DNA of 64,000 nucleotides from assembly GCF_000152805.1 (NCBI RefSeq), contig NZ_CH902578.1, positions 1,666,231-1,730,230 on the forward strand, in the 5' to 3' direction. The notes beneath the pieces were generated by a model, which ran no database searches, had not been told where the DNA came from, and worked only from the letters and a program-made list of their open reading frames with translations. The stretch is from Maritimibacter alkaliphilus HTCC2654 (GTDB lineage: Bacteria; Pseudomonadota; Alphaproteobacteria; Rhodobacterales; Rhodobacteraceae). Each line of letters opens with the position of its first letter. Position 1 is the stretch's first letter. This document shows, one piece after another, positions 35,376-43,410 of this stretch. A program made the translations under genes and the position numbers.

Positions 35376-37184
35376 TCAGATGGTGATCGTCGCAGGGTCG
35401 GCGTCGTCGTAGAGCCGTTTGAGAAGCGCGTCCCGGCGGTCCAGAACCTTGCGGTAGTTTAGGTTGCCCTTGGCGGTCATCTCGCCCTCGCCCATGTTGG
35501 GCGGCTCTTCCAGAACGATAGCGCGACCCACGCGTGAGGATGAACCGGACACTTCGCCCGCACGCACCGCCAAACGGCGGCGAATGTCCGATTGCAGCGC
35601 CGCGTTGATGAGCGCGCCGTTGTCGGAATCGAACGAATAACCTTCCTTTTCCAGCTCGGCGACGTTCGGAAAGATCATGATTCCGATCTCGTTCTTATCC
35701 GCGCCCGTGATGACGATGTCCTGCGCGAGCGGCCCGATACAGGCGAGCATGTCGAGCCGAAGCTGGCCCGCGCGCACCCATGTGCCGGTGAGAAGCTTGA
35801 AGTCCTCGGATATGCGCCCGTCGAATTGCAGGCCCAGATCGTAGTTGTCGGGGTTCACGAATTTCATCGCGTCGCCGGTGAGGAAAAAGCCCTCGTCGTC
35901 GAACGCCTCGGCGGTCTTTTCCGGGTTGTCGAGATAGCCGGTGAAGATCGACGGGCCTTTCACCCGAACCTCGCAGCGCATGTCGTCGTCGGGGATCAGC
36001 TTGACCTCAACCCCCGGCAGCGGCACGCCGACGATGCCGGACCTGTCGGTCGGTTCGTGTTGCAGGAGCGCGGCGGGCGCGGTTTCGGTCAGACCCCAGG
36101 ACGAGTTCATCAGAGGCAGGTCACCGCGCACCTCATGCGCCGCGTCCTCGATCCCCTTCCAGACGTCCTGCGGCAGCGAGGCCCCGGCATAGAAGATCAT
36201 GTCGAGTTCGGCGAAGTAGCTTTGCTTGAGCGCCTCGTCGGTCTTCATCGCCTTGACCAACCCCGCGAAGCCCACGGGCACGTTGAAGCTGATCGTGGGC
36301 GAGACGAGTTTCAGGTTCTCGACGGTGCGCGAGATCAATGCCGGCGTCGGCTTGCCGTCGTCGACATAAAGCGTGCCGCCGTTGGCGAGGATCATGTTGA
36401 AGTTGTGCGAGCCGCCGAAGACGTGGTTCCACGGCAGCCAATCCACGAGCACCGGAGGCCGGGTGGCGAGGAACGGCAGCGCGGCGGCGAGTTGCGCCTG
36501 ATTGGTGGTCATCATCCGGTTGGTCGTCGGCACACCCTTGGGGGCCGAGGTGGAGCCGGAGGTGAGGAGGATCTTGCCCACCGTATCCGGGCCGGTCGCG
36601 GCGAAGGCGGCATCCACATCGACGCCCGCGGCGCCTTTGACGAGGACCGCGAAGGGCGTGACCTTGGCGTTCTGGCCGGGGTTCGAAGCGACCACTTCGA
36701 TGTCGTCGAAGATGTCGAGCGCCAGCGCCTCGCCATACTGGTCGGCGTCCACCGTATAGGCCATGCGCGGCTTGGTCATTTCGACGGCGTGGCGCAGACG
36801 ACCGTGGGCGCCGTGGATCAGCGCGTATTGTTCGGCCACCGGCACGATCGGCACGCCGACATACTGCCCGGCAAGCGCGAGCAGGCCGTGGTCGACGCCG
36901 TTGCCGGAGATCACGATCACCGGCGTGTCCGCGTTCATCCCGCGCGCAAGCAGGCTGGCGGCGATGCCACGAACCTGTTCCAGCGCCTCGGCATAGCTCA
37001 CCTCACGCCAGCCCGCGCCATAGCGTTCGGCAAGGAAGGTGCGGTCGGGCGCGGCGCCGGCCCAGTGGTGGAGCCAGTCGCCGGTGCGGTCCACGACGGG
37101 GCCGAGCGGGTCGGCGGCGCGGTAGATCATCGTGCCATCGGGGCGTGTTTCGACGGTTGTGGAATGCGGTTTGTACTTAGACAT
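35376..37184 (-). CDS. fcs: feruloyl-CoA synthase-like acyl-CoA ligase
   Basis: 602 residues, ANL superfamily, clearly longer than the benzoate-CoA ligase. The ATP-binding loop is ILLTSGSTSAPKGVPTTN, then WLPWNHVFGGSHNFN and SSWGLTETAPA. The C terminus has GEMTAKGNLNYRKV in place of the usual PX4GK motif, as in other feruloyl-CoA synthases. It activates hydroxycinnamates such as ferulate, p-coumarate or cinnamate; the exact substrate is not known. It is 3 bp after the MarR gene and followed by the acyl-CoA dehydrogenase, all on one transcript. Confidence 0.88.
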   Translation of the reverse strand: MSKYKPHSTTVETRPDGTMIYRAADPLGPVVDRTGDWLHHWAGAAPDRTFLAERYGAGWREVSYAEALEQVRGIAASLLARGMNADTPVIVISGNGVDHGLLALAGQYVGVPIVPVAEQYALIHGAHGRLRHAVEMTKPRMAYTVDADQYGEALALDIFDDIEVVASNPGQNAKVTPFAVLVKGAAGVDVDAAFAATGPDTVGKILLTSGSTSAPKGVPTTNRMMTTNQAQLAAALPFLATRPPVLVDWLPWNHVFGGSHNFNMILANGGTLYVDDGKPTPALISRTVENLKLVSPTISFNVPVGFAGLVKAMKTDEALKQSYFAELDMIFYAGASLPQDVWKGIEDAAHEVRGDLPLMNSSWGLTETAPAALLQHEPTDRSGIVGVPLPGVEVKLIPDDDMRCEVRVKGPSIFTGYLDNPEKTAEAFDDEGFFLTGDAMKFVNPDNYDLGLQFDGRISEDFKLLTGTWVRAGQLRLDMLACIGPLAQDIVITGADKNEIGIMIFPNVAELEKEGYSFDSDNGALINAALQSDIRRRLAVRAGEVSGSSSRVGRAIVLEEPPNMGEGEMTAKGNLNYRKVLDRRDALLKRLYDDADPATITI

Positions 37185-37187
37185 GGG

Positions 37188-37661
37188 TCAGCTCCTCCCT
37201 GTCCCGGTGGCTTCGATCTTGGCCAGCGCGCCGAGCAGATGCGCGCGGTCGTCGCCGGTCAGTCCGGCATAAAGACTGGTTTCGTGGGCATGGACCGCCT
37301 CGGTCGCCTGTGCGAGCAGCCGGGCCCCCGCCGTCGTCAGGCGCAGCGCATAGGTGCGGCGGTCGGACGGCACGCGTTCGCGCGAGATCAGACCGCGCCG
37401 GGTGAGTTCGTCTGTCACGGCGACGAGGTTCGGGCGCTCGACCGATAGGGCGGCGGCGAGTTGCGCCTGACTGAGGCCCGGATTGTCCCCGATGACGACC
37501 AGCGCGGAAAACGTGATCATCCGCAGACCCAACGGGTCGAGCGTTGCGCCAAGGTCGGCGTGGATCACGTTCCACGCGCGGCGCAGGTTGAAGCCAAGGA
37601 ACGGGCGCAGGGCCGCATCCGTCACCTTCTTGGCCGTGTCGGTTTCCTCCCCTCCCGACAT
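37188..37661 (-). CDS. MarR family transcriptional regulator
   Basis: 157 residues, winged helix-turn-helix: LSQAQLAAALSVERPNLVAVTDELTRRGLISRER is seen here as LSQAQLAAALSVERPNLVAV, followed by the wing PSDRRTYALRLT. Regulators of this type (FerR, CouR) repress hydroxycinnamate genes and respond to the CoA ester. It sits between the crotonase and the fcs-like gene. The sequence repeated before the crotonase and the TRAP operon is the likely operator. ATG at 37661 was chosen since upstream codons overlap the crotonase gene. Confidence 0.88.
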   Translation of the reverse strand: MSGGEETDTAKKVTDAALRPFLGFNLRRAWNVIHADLGATLDPLGLRMITFSALVVIGDNPGLSQAQLAAALSVERPNLVAVTDELTRRGLISRERVPSDRRTYALRLTTAGARLLAQATEAVHAHETSLYAGLTGDDRAHLLGALAKIEATGTGRS

Positions 37662-37665
37662 GGCG

Positions 37666-38436
37666 CTACCTGAAACTCGGGTCGCGTTTCTGAAGGAAGG
37701 CCTGCAACCCCTCGATCGCATGTGGGCTGGTCTGGGTCAGGGCCGCGCAGAGGCTTTCGGTGAAGAGACCGTCGGCTTTGGACATATCCTCGATCCGCGA
37801 CAGCGCCTGAATCATCACGTAGTTCGACAGGGGCGCATTGTCGGCGATGTTGCGGGCGAGCTTCTGGGCGAGTTCCAGCGCCTCGCCCTCGCCGACCGCG
37901 TAGTGGGTGAGGCCAAGCGACAGCCCCTCTTCCGCGCCGTACTTGCGGCCCGTCAGCATCATCTCGATCATCCGGTCGGCCCCGAGGATGCGCCCCACGC
38001 GCACGCTCGCCCCGCCGCCGACGAAGATGCCCCGCCGTCCCTCGGGAAGCTGGAAGATCGTGGAAGGCTCGGCGATACGCACATGGGTAGAGGTGGCAAG
38101 CTCCAGTCCGCCGCCGATCACCGCGCCGAACATGGCGGAAATCACCGGCAGCCCGCCATACTGGATCTTGTCCATGATCGCGTGCCAGCCGCGCGAGTGG
38201 CGCATCGTGCCCTCGGCGTCACGCTGTTCGTGCTCGGCAAGGTCGAGACCCGAGCAGAAGTGCCCCTCGGTGCCGGTCAGAACCACCGCCTTCACCCCGG
38301 CGGGCGGGTTGGAAAAGAACGCGTCGAGCGCGTTCAGAAGCTGGTCGGACATGGCGTTGCGCTTGCCGGCCCGGTTCATGGTGAGCGTGGCGATGCCGTC
38401 GTCGGACACATCCACCAGAAGAATGTCGTCAGCCAT
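37666..38436 (-). CDS. crotonase/enoyl-CoA hydratase family protein
   Basis: 256 residues. Oxyanion-hole motifs are GHFCSGLDLAEH and FGAVIGGGLELATST. The acidic region SIFQLPEGRRGIFVGGGASVRVGRILGADR (in part, LPEGRRGIFVGGG) carries one expected catalytic acid. In this operon, with an fcs-like ligase and an acyl-CoA dehydrogenase, a hydratase or hydratase-lyase of cinnamoyl-type CoA esters is inferred, but the sequence is not close to the classical feruloyl-CoA hydratase/aldolase from memory. The ATG at 38436 has AGGGAGG in front. A putative MarR operator lies 18 bp upstream. Confidence 0.85.
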   Translation of the reverse strand: MADDILLVDVSDDGIATLTMNRAGKRNAMSDQLLNALDAFFSNPPAGVKAVVLTGTEGHFCSGLDLAEHEQRDAEGTMRHSRGWHAIMDKIQYGGLPVISAMFGAVIGGGLELATSTHVRIAEPSTIFQLPEGRRGIFVGGGASVRVGRILGADRMIEMMLTGRKYGAEEGLSLGLTHYAVGEGEALELAQKLARNIADNAPLSNYVMIQALSRIEDMSKADGLFTESLCAALTQTSPHAIEGLQAFLQKRDPSFR

Positions 38437-38453
38437 GAATACCTCCCTGGTAT

Positions 38454-38470
38454 AATCGTTATGACTTGTA
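38454..38470. promoter_or_regulatory. candidate MarR operator upstream of crotonase operon
   Basis: AATCGTTATGACTTGTA, 18 bp before the crotonase ATG, matches at 14 of 17 positions a sequence upstream of dctP (41788-41804, minus strand). It includes ATAA-TCG-TTAT. A shared operator of the MarR protein encoded in this operon is inferred. Confidence 0.6.
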
Positions 38471-38483
38471 TCTATCTTCGCGA

Positions 38484-38508
38484 GACGGCGCAATGTGCTT
38501 GCGCCGTC
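38484..38508 (-). other. hairpin after dctM
   Basis: GACGGCGCAA and TTGCGCCGTC form a perfect 10-bp stem around TGTGC, 11 bp after the dctM stop. There is no T-run on the dctM strand (TCGCGAAG follows), so it is either a weak terminator or a stabilising 3'-end hairpin. Confidence 0.55.
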
Positions 38509-38518
38509 CGTTTTCGGT

Positions 38519-40015
38519 TCAGGTGATCAGGAACAGGGTGATCGCCGGAAAGGCGACCAGCAGGGCCACGCGGATCAGATCCGACGTGATGAAGAACATC
38601 ACGGCCTTGTAGGTCTCGACGATCGGGGTCTGCTTGTCCATCGCGTTGATGATGAACAGGATCATACCCACCGGCGGGGTGATGAGACCGGTTTCCACGA
38701 CGATCAGGACGAGGATGCCGAACCAGATCGCGGTGTATTCCATGCCCAGCGCATTGGCGCGCATTTCGGTCAGGCGGACGCCCAATTCACCCGAAAGCTG
38801 TCGTGGCACTTCCTGCCCCGCCGCCATCAGCGCGTTGATCTGGTCCATCACATCCTGCGCCACCCCCTGCGCCGCCCCGGACGCGATCGCGTCACGGATC
38901 ATGTCATGCTGCATCGACACGAAGTCGACCATGCCGAAATCCAGCACCGAGATGATCGGGTAGAAGATCGGAATGGTAAGCAGGATCATGGACAGCGAGT
39001 CCATGAGACAGCCCAGAAGCAGGTAGAAGACGAGGATGATCAAGAGCACCGTGTACGGCGAATAGCCCTGTTCGGCGACCCAGCTCGCCGCCGTCTGCGG
39101 CACCTGGCTCACGGCGAGGAAGCCGTTGTAGAAGGCCGCGCCGAGCACGATGAAGAAGATCATCGCGGTCGAGCGTGCGGTCGCCGTGAACGAACCGAGC
39201 AGCGATTTCCACGTCAAGCCGCCGTTGAAGAGCGCGATGATCCCGGTGCCGAGCGCACCGACCGCCGCGCCTTCGGTGGGCGTGAACAGCCCGCCGTAGA
39301 TGCCGCCGACCACGAGGCCGAAGACCAGCAGGACCGGCCAGACGTTGAACACGGCCCGAAACCGCTCGGCCATCGGAACCGGCGGACGGGTGCCCGCCGA
39401 TTTCGGGAACAGGCGGACATAGATCGAGATGACGATGATATAGCCGATCGCCGCGAGGATGCCGGGCACGATGGCGGCGGCAAAGAGCTTGGCGATGTTC
39501 TGTTCCGCGAGGATGGCATAGATCACCAGCACCACCGACGGCGGGATCAGGATACCGAGCGTGCCGCCCGCCGCCAGCGTGGCCGTCGAGAATCCGCCGG
39601 AATAGCCGTAGCGGCGCAGTTCAGGCAGGGCGACGCGCCCCATCGTGGCAGCGGTCGCAAGCGACGAGCCACAGATCGCGCCGAACCCCGCACAGGCTCC
39701 GATGGCGGCCATGGCGACACCGCCGCGCCGGTGACCAAGCCAGCTTTCCGCCGCCTTGAACAGCGATTGGCTCATCCCGCCAAGGGTCGCGAAGTGACCC
39801 ATCAGCAGGAACATCGGCACGATGGACAGCGAGTAGGACGAAAACGTCGTGTAGGTCTCGGTCTTCAGGCGGGCGAGCGCGATGTGCCAGCCGTCGTTGA
39901 TGATCCCCAGCCCCACGAACCCCGCGAGGAACATGGCAAGCCCGATGGGCACGCGCAGGAAGATAAGCAGGAGGAGCGCCGGGAAGGACCAGAGCCCGAT
40001 CTCGATATTGGTCAT
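38519..40015 (-). CDS. dctM: TRAP transporter large permease subunit (DctM-like)
   Basis: 498 residues with about 12 hydrophobic helices and the TRAP-DctM pattern: FLRVPIGLAMFLAGFVGLG at the N terminus, GILIPPSVVLVIYAILAEQ, FTPTEGAAVGALGTGII, and GLITPPVGMILFIINA. It is the channel subunit of a Na+-dependent secondary importer. The ATG at 40015 overlaps the DctQ stop (ATGA). The TRAP operon lies just upstream of the crotonase-fcs operon, and a shared operator-like sequence suggests uptake of hydroxycinnamate or a related aromatic acid. Confidence 0.93.
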   Translation of the reverse strand: MTNIEIGLWSFPALLLLIFLRVPIGLAMFLAGFVGLGIINDGWHIALARLKTETYTTFSSYSLSIVPMFLLMGHFATLGGMSQSLFKAAESWLGHRRGGVAMAAIGACAGFGAICGSSLATAATMGRVALPELRRYGYSGGFSTATLAAGGTLGILIPPSVVLVIYAILAEQNIAKLFAAAIVPGILAAIGYIIVISIYVRLFPKSAGTRPPVPMAERFRAVFNVWPVLLVFGLVVGGIYGGLFTPTEGAAVGALGTGIIALFNGGLTWKSLLGSFTATARSTAMIFFIVLGAAFYNGFLAVSQVPQTAASWVAEQGYSPYTVLLIILVFYLLLGCLMDSLSMILLTIPIFYPIISVLDFGMVDFVSMQHDMIRDAIASGAAQGVAQDVMDQINALMAAGQEVPRQLSGELGVRLTEMRANALGMEYTAIWFGILVLIVVETGLITPPVGMILFIINAMDKQTPIVETYKAVMFFITSDLIRVALLVAFPAITLFLIT

Positions 40016-40521
40016 ATTTCGCCCCCCTCGACGGCGATTGTCTTGCCCGTCACGGCCTCGGTCACGCGCACGAAGGCGTGCCAGACACCGACGACCGCGC
40101 CGACGATGGCCGCGACCATGGAGACGGCATAGCCCCACCAGACGGGAAATTGCAGGAGCAGCGTAGTCTGCCCCGAATTGAGTTTGCTCATCATGCCGCC
40201 CCAAAGCTGGGTCGCGATGATGATGAGAACGACGGCGAAGACGACGTCGATCACCGCCAGAAGCCAGCGATGCGAGGCTTCGCCCAGCGTATTGGTGAAG
40301 ATGTCGACGGTCGCATGTGCGCCGGTCATGTGCGCGTAGGGCAGAAAGGCGAAGATGCAGAAGGCCATTCCGGCCTCGACGATCTCATAGTCGCCGGTCA
40401 CGGCCCCAAGGCCGGTTTCGCGGCCGAGGATCGAAACGACGACGAGAATGACGAGAATGCTCAGGACAGCGCCGCCCGCGATCGCAAGTGCTTTCGACAG
40501 GCCGAGGAAAAAGCGGTTCAT
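40012..40521 (-). CDS. dctQ: TRAP transporter small permease subunit (DctQ-like)
   Basis: 169 residues with four membrane helices: ALAIAGGAVLSILVILVVVSIL, here seen as GGAVLSILVILVVVSILG, then YEIVEAGMAFCIFAFLPYAHMTGAHATVD, and two further helices. This is the small TRAP subunit that pairs with DctM. It is coupled to dctM by a 4-bp overlap. A hairpin with T-run lies between dctP and dctQ, so dctP is probably transcribed at higher levels. Confidence 0.9.
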   Translation of the reverse strand: MNRFFLGLSKALAIAGGAVLSILVILVVVSILGRETGLGAVTGDYEIVEAGMAFCIFAFLPYAHMTGAHATVDIFTNTLGEASHRWLLAVIDVVFAVVLIIIATQLWGGMMSKLNSGQTTLLLQFPVWWGYAVSMVAAIVGAVVGVWHAFVRVTEAVTGKTIAVEGGEI

Positions 40522-40552
40522 GGGATCCCCTGTTTCAGGTCCGGGTCAGACG

Positions 40553-40582
40553 AAAACGCGCGGCAGGTCGCCCCGCCGCGCG
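40553..40582 (-). terminator. hairpin with T-run between dctP and dctQ
   Basis: On the minus strand, 9 bp after the dctP stop, CGCGCGGCGGG pairs with CCTGCCGCGCG (one G-U) around GCGA, followed by TTTT. A partial terminator or stabilising hairpin fits the usual excess of binding protein over permease. Confidence 0.65.
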
Positions 40583-40591
40583 CATGATGGC

Positions 40592-41647
40592 TTATTTCGC
40601 GCCGTAGGTGTCGATGTTGGCCATGTCGGCGCCGCACTGCTCCATGAGCATCTTGGCTTCGTCGATCAGGGCCTGACCGTTTTCCATACCCGCGATCCAT
40701 TCGTCGTAGATCGGGTTCACGATCTCATCCCAGGCTTTCGCATCTTCTTCCGAAACGGTGATGATGTTGTTGCCCAGGTCGACGGCGACCTGACGGGCCG
40801 GTCCATCGGCGTCGGCTTGGGTGCCACCGGCGAAGACCGAGAAGGCGAGGCCGGAGTTGGCGTCGATCACAGCCTTGTTCTCGTCCGACAGACCTTCGTA
40901 GACGCCCTTGTTCATGGCGAGAACGAAGGTGAGGTTGTAAAGCGCCGGACCTTCGAATTCGGTGTGGTTGGTCACCAGTTCCGGCACCTTGAGCGCGTAG
41001 GTCACTTCCCACGGGATCGTGGTTCCGTCGATCACGCCTTTGGACAGGGCTTCGGAGACGGCCGGAACGGGCATCCCGATCGGCTCGGCGCCGACGCGCG
41101 TCAGCAGGTCGTTCACAAGGCGCGAACCGCCCCGGATTTTCATGCCTTCGAGGTCGGAGGGCACTTCGACCGGCTCGTTGGTGTGGAACATGCCGGGGCC
41201 GTGGACCCAGGTGCCGACGATGTGCAGATCCTTGAACTCGCCGTCCTTCATGTGCGTGTCGAACATTTTCGAGTAGGCACAGGACGCTTCACGGGCATCC
41301 GACACCATGAAGGGCAGTTCGAAGACTTCGGTGGTCGGATAGCGGCCGGGGGTGTAACCCACGACGGTCCAGACGACGTCGGCTATGCCGTCGATGGCCT
41401 GATCCATCAGTTCCGGCGGGGTGCCGCCCAGCGCCATGGAGGCATAACGCTCGACCTTGATGCGGCCTTCCGAATCCTTCTCGACATTGTCGGCCCAGAC
41501 ATCCAGCACGTCCTTCGGGACGTTGGCTTGCGCGGGCAGGAACTGGTGCAGCTTGAGCGTGACTTCCTGGGCGAACGCACCCCCGGTGGACAGGGCCGTC
41601 AGTGCGGCACCGGCGGCGAGCGACGTAAGCAGTTTGCGAGTGGTCAT
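40592..41647 (-). CDS. dctP: TRAP transporter substrate-binding protein (DctP-like)
   Basis: 351 residues. A signal peptide (MTTRKLLTSLAAGAALTALS..AFA) is followed by the DctP domain: VTLKLHQFLPAQANVPKDVL, then MKIRGGSRLVNDLLTRVGAEP and the conserved Arg that binds a carboxylate. It captures an organic acid, probably aromatic given the neighbourhood. ATG 41647 has GGGAGGAGAA before it; the longer frame upstream is not coding. Its 5' region contains a perfect palindrome (41671-41688) and a MarR-like site. Confidence 0.92.
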   Translation of the reverse strand: MTTRKLLTSLAAGAALTALSTGGAFAQEVTLKLHQFLPAQANVPKDVLDVWADNVEKDSEGRIKVERYASMALGGTPPELMDQAIDGIADVVWTVVGYTPGRYPTTEVFELPFMVSDAREASCAYSKMFDTHMKDGEFKDLHIVGTWVHGPGMFHTNEPVEVPSDLEGMKIRGGSRLVNDLLTRVGAEPIGMPVPAVSEALSKGVIDGTTIPWEVTYALKVPELVTNHTEFEGPALYNLTFVLAMNKGVYEGLSDENKAVIDANSGLAFSVFAGGTQADADGPARQVAVDLGNNIITVSEEDAKAWDEIVNPIYDEWIAGMENGQALIDEAKMLMEQCGADMANIDTYGAK

Positions 41648-41670
41648 TGATTCTCCTCCCTTGACCGGAT

Positions 41671-41688
41671 GTGGCATTATAATGCCAC
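41671..41688. promoter_or_regulatory. perfect 18-bp palindrome upstream of dctP
   Basis: GTGGCATTATAATGCCAC is a perfect palindrome 23 bp before the dctP ATG. TGCCAT/TGCCAC repeats follow at 41703-41718. A regulator binding site is likely; which protein is unknown. The -24/-12 spacing is one base short of a sigma-54 promoter. Confidence 0.55.
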
Positions 41689-41785
41689 TATCGCGTGTTG
41701 AATGCCATATATTGCCACAGATTTCCACCTGAATCTCGTTCAGGGCTTGTGAAAAAAGGAGCAGGCTTTGGCGTTCAGTTAAAAG

Positions 41786-41804
41786 GTTATAACTTATAAC
41801 GATT
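41786..41804. promoter_or_regulatory. candidate MarR operator upstream of dctP
   Basis: GTTATAACTTATAAC (41786-41800) is a perfect dyad around one central base. Read on the minus strand, 41804-41788 is AATCGTTATAAGTTATA, which matches the site before the crotonase gene at 14 of 17 positions. Confidence 0.6.
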
Positions 41805-42209
41805 TGCAGCAATACCTATTTCGGACCGATCCGAGGGCATTCATTGCATTTGCAGCGATAGGGGCATTTTTGTCGGGGGGGTTCAACCACTTTCTCCGAC
41901 TCACCGGTTGGTGAATCAACGCGCGGCATTCGCCCGGCCCCTGTCGCCGGATCGGCAACAATGCATGGTCCGGCCCGCAATTGGCATGGCAAAACGCCGC
42001 GAAACCCTTATCATACAAGCGTTTCGTTGACTTTTTGCCCGTTTGTGGGACAGTCCCGCGCGGGGGCGCAGATGCAAGGGGTGCAGCTGCCATGTTCGAT
42101 CCTAACCCGGTCTCGCACCGGGCAGCCCTCGTCCACGTCCGCGTGACCCGTCGCCGCTCGGCTCGTCTGCCCTGTAACGGCATGGCGACCACGAGAAAGG
42201 TCTGATCGG
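41805..42209. other. intergenic region without a supported gene
   Basis: Within the 562-bp gap 41648-42209, the dctP-proximal part holds the operators listed. The remaining 405 bp shows only short unsupported frames. It must hold the promoter of the plus-strand FemAB-like gene at 42210; no clear motif was found. Confidence 0.5.
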
Positions 42210-43286
42210 ATGCAGGCGGACATCATTCGACCGGATGAGCTCGATGCCGATATGGTCGCCGTCTGGCGAGGCTTTCAGGCCGCGGACCGGGATCTGCAAA
42301 GCCCGTTCTTCACGCCGGATTTCTGCCGGATCGTCGGCACTGTGCGCCCCAAGGACACGCGCGTCGCGGTGCTACACGATCAGGGTGCGATTCAGGGCTT
42401 CTTCGCCTTCCACAAACAGCGTTTCGGGCGGCTCGCGCCGCTGGCGGGCCAGATCTCGGATTATCATGGGGTCGTCGCAGCGCCCGGAACGCGCCCGGAC
42501 ATGGGCATGGTCCTGAAGGCGGCGGGGGCCAAGGCCTATGACTTCAACCACGCGCCTCGCTCGCAAAGCGCCTTCGCGGACCATGCCTTCCGCGAAACGA
42601 CATCGCCCTATATCGACCTGTCAGGGGGCTTCGATGCTTGGGCCGACGCGCGCAGATCGAACAATCGGTCGTTCCGCGACCTCGGACGGCGCAGCCGCAA
42701 GCTGGAACGCGATCATGGCGCGATCACCTTTGTCGCCAACGACAGGTCCGACCTGGCATGGCAGAGCTTCCTCGACTGGAAGCGCGCGTCGCTCGCCGCG
42801 ATGGGCGTCAAATTCATCCTCGGCGCGGGATGGGCGAGCGACGTGGCCGAGGCGATCCGGGCCACCGACACGCCGGAATTCGCGGGTCAGACATCGGCGC
42901 TTTATGCGGGCGAGACCTGTGTCGCGGTGCATTTCGGGATGCGCAGCGCGCATACGCTGCACTGGTGGTTCCCGTCCTATGACGAGGAATACCGCAAAAC
43001 CTCGCCCGGATTGATCCTGATCCTCGAAACGCTCAAGCAGATGGAAGCCGAAGGGCGGCGGGAACTGGATTTCGGTCGCGGCGACCAGCGATACAAGACC
43101 GATTTCATGACACACGAACGGGCGCTGGTCGAGGGGTCGATGGAGCGACCCGTCAGCCTGATCGGCGCGCCACGACGCCTGCGAAAGCAGCTTCAGGTCA
43201 TGGCGGACCGCCTGCCCTCGCCCAAGGTGCCGGAGTTCACGCGGCGTGCGGGTGACCGGATACTTGCGGCGGGGCGGATCTTCTAG
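42210..43286 (+). CDS. FemAB/CelD-like GNAT N-acyltransferase, exopolysaccharide cluster
   Basis: 358 residues. The pattern resembles the BioF2-like/CelD GNAT family of polysaccharide clusters: SPFFTPDFCRIVGTVR at the N terminus and LHWWFPSYDEEYRKTSPGLIL plus ELDFGRGDQRYKTDFM in the C-terminal half, which is the typical end of these enzymes. It could acylate a polysaccharide precursor. No signal peptide. GAGAAAGG precedes the ATG. It opens the plus-strand part of the cluster. Confidence 0.78.
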   Translation: MQADIIRPDELDADMVAVWRGFQAADRDLQSPFFTPDFCRIVGTVRPKDTRVAVLHDQGAIQGFFAFHKQRFGRLAPLAGQISDYHGVVAAPGTRPDMGMVLKAAGAKAYDFNHAPRSQSAFADHAFRETTSPYIDLSGGFDAWADARRSNNRSFRDLGRRSRKLERDHGAITFVANDRSDLAWQSFLDWKRASLAAMGVKFILGAGWASDVAEAIRATDTPEFAGQTSALYAGETCVAVHFGMRSAHTLHWWFPSYDEEYRKTSPGLILILETLKQMEAEGRRELDFGRGDQRYKTDFMTHERALVEGSMERPVSLIGAPRRLRKQLQVMADRLPSPKVPEFTRRAGDRILAAGRIF

Positions 43287-43410
43287 CGGCCGGACCGGGG
43301 CGCGTCGCGCGACGACCGCACGCAAGCCTATGCAATCGCATCGAAACGCGGCCATATTCCTGCCAGCATTGGTTTCTAATTAGAGACTGGGCAGAAACGA
43401 AGACCGCGAA

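Noticed and set aside
41671-41718. Sigma-54 promoter (-24/-12) before dctP
   Set aside because: The GG and GC elements are one base too close in both candidate alignments, so the palindrome is more likely an operator.
41981-42205. 74-codon ORF upstream of the FemAB-like gene
   Set aside because: Low-complexity Arg-rich translation, no ribosome site, no domain; it overlaps other equally weak frames in this gap.
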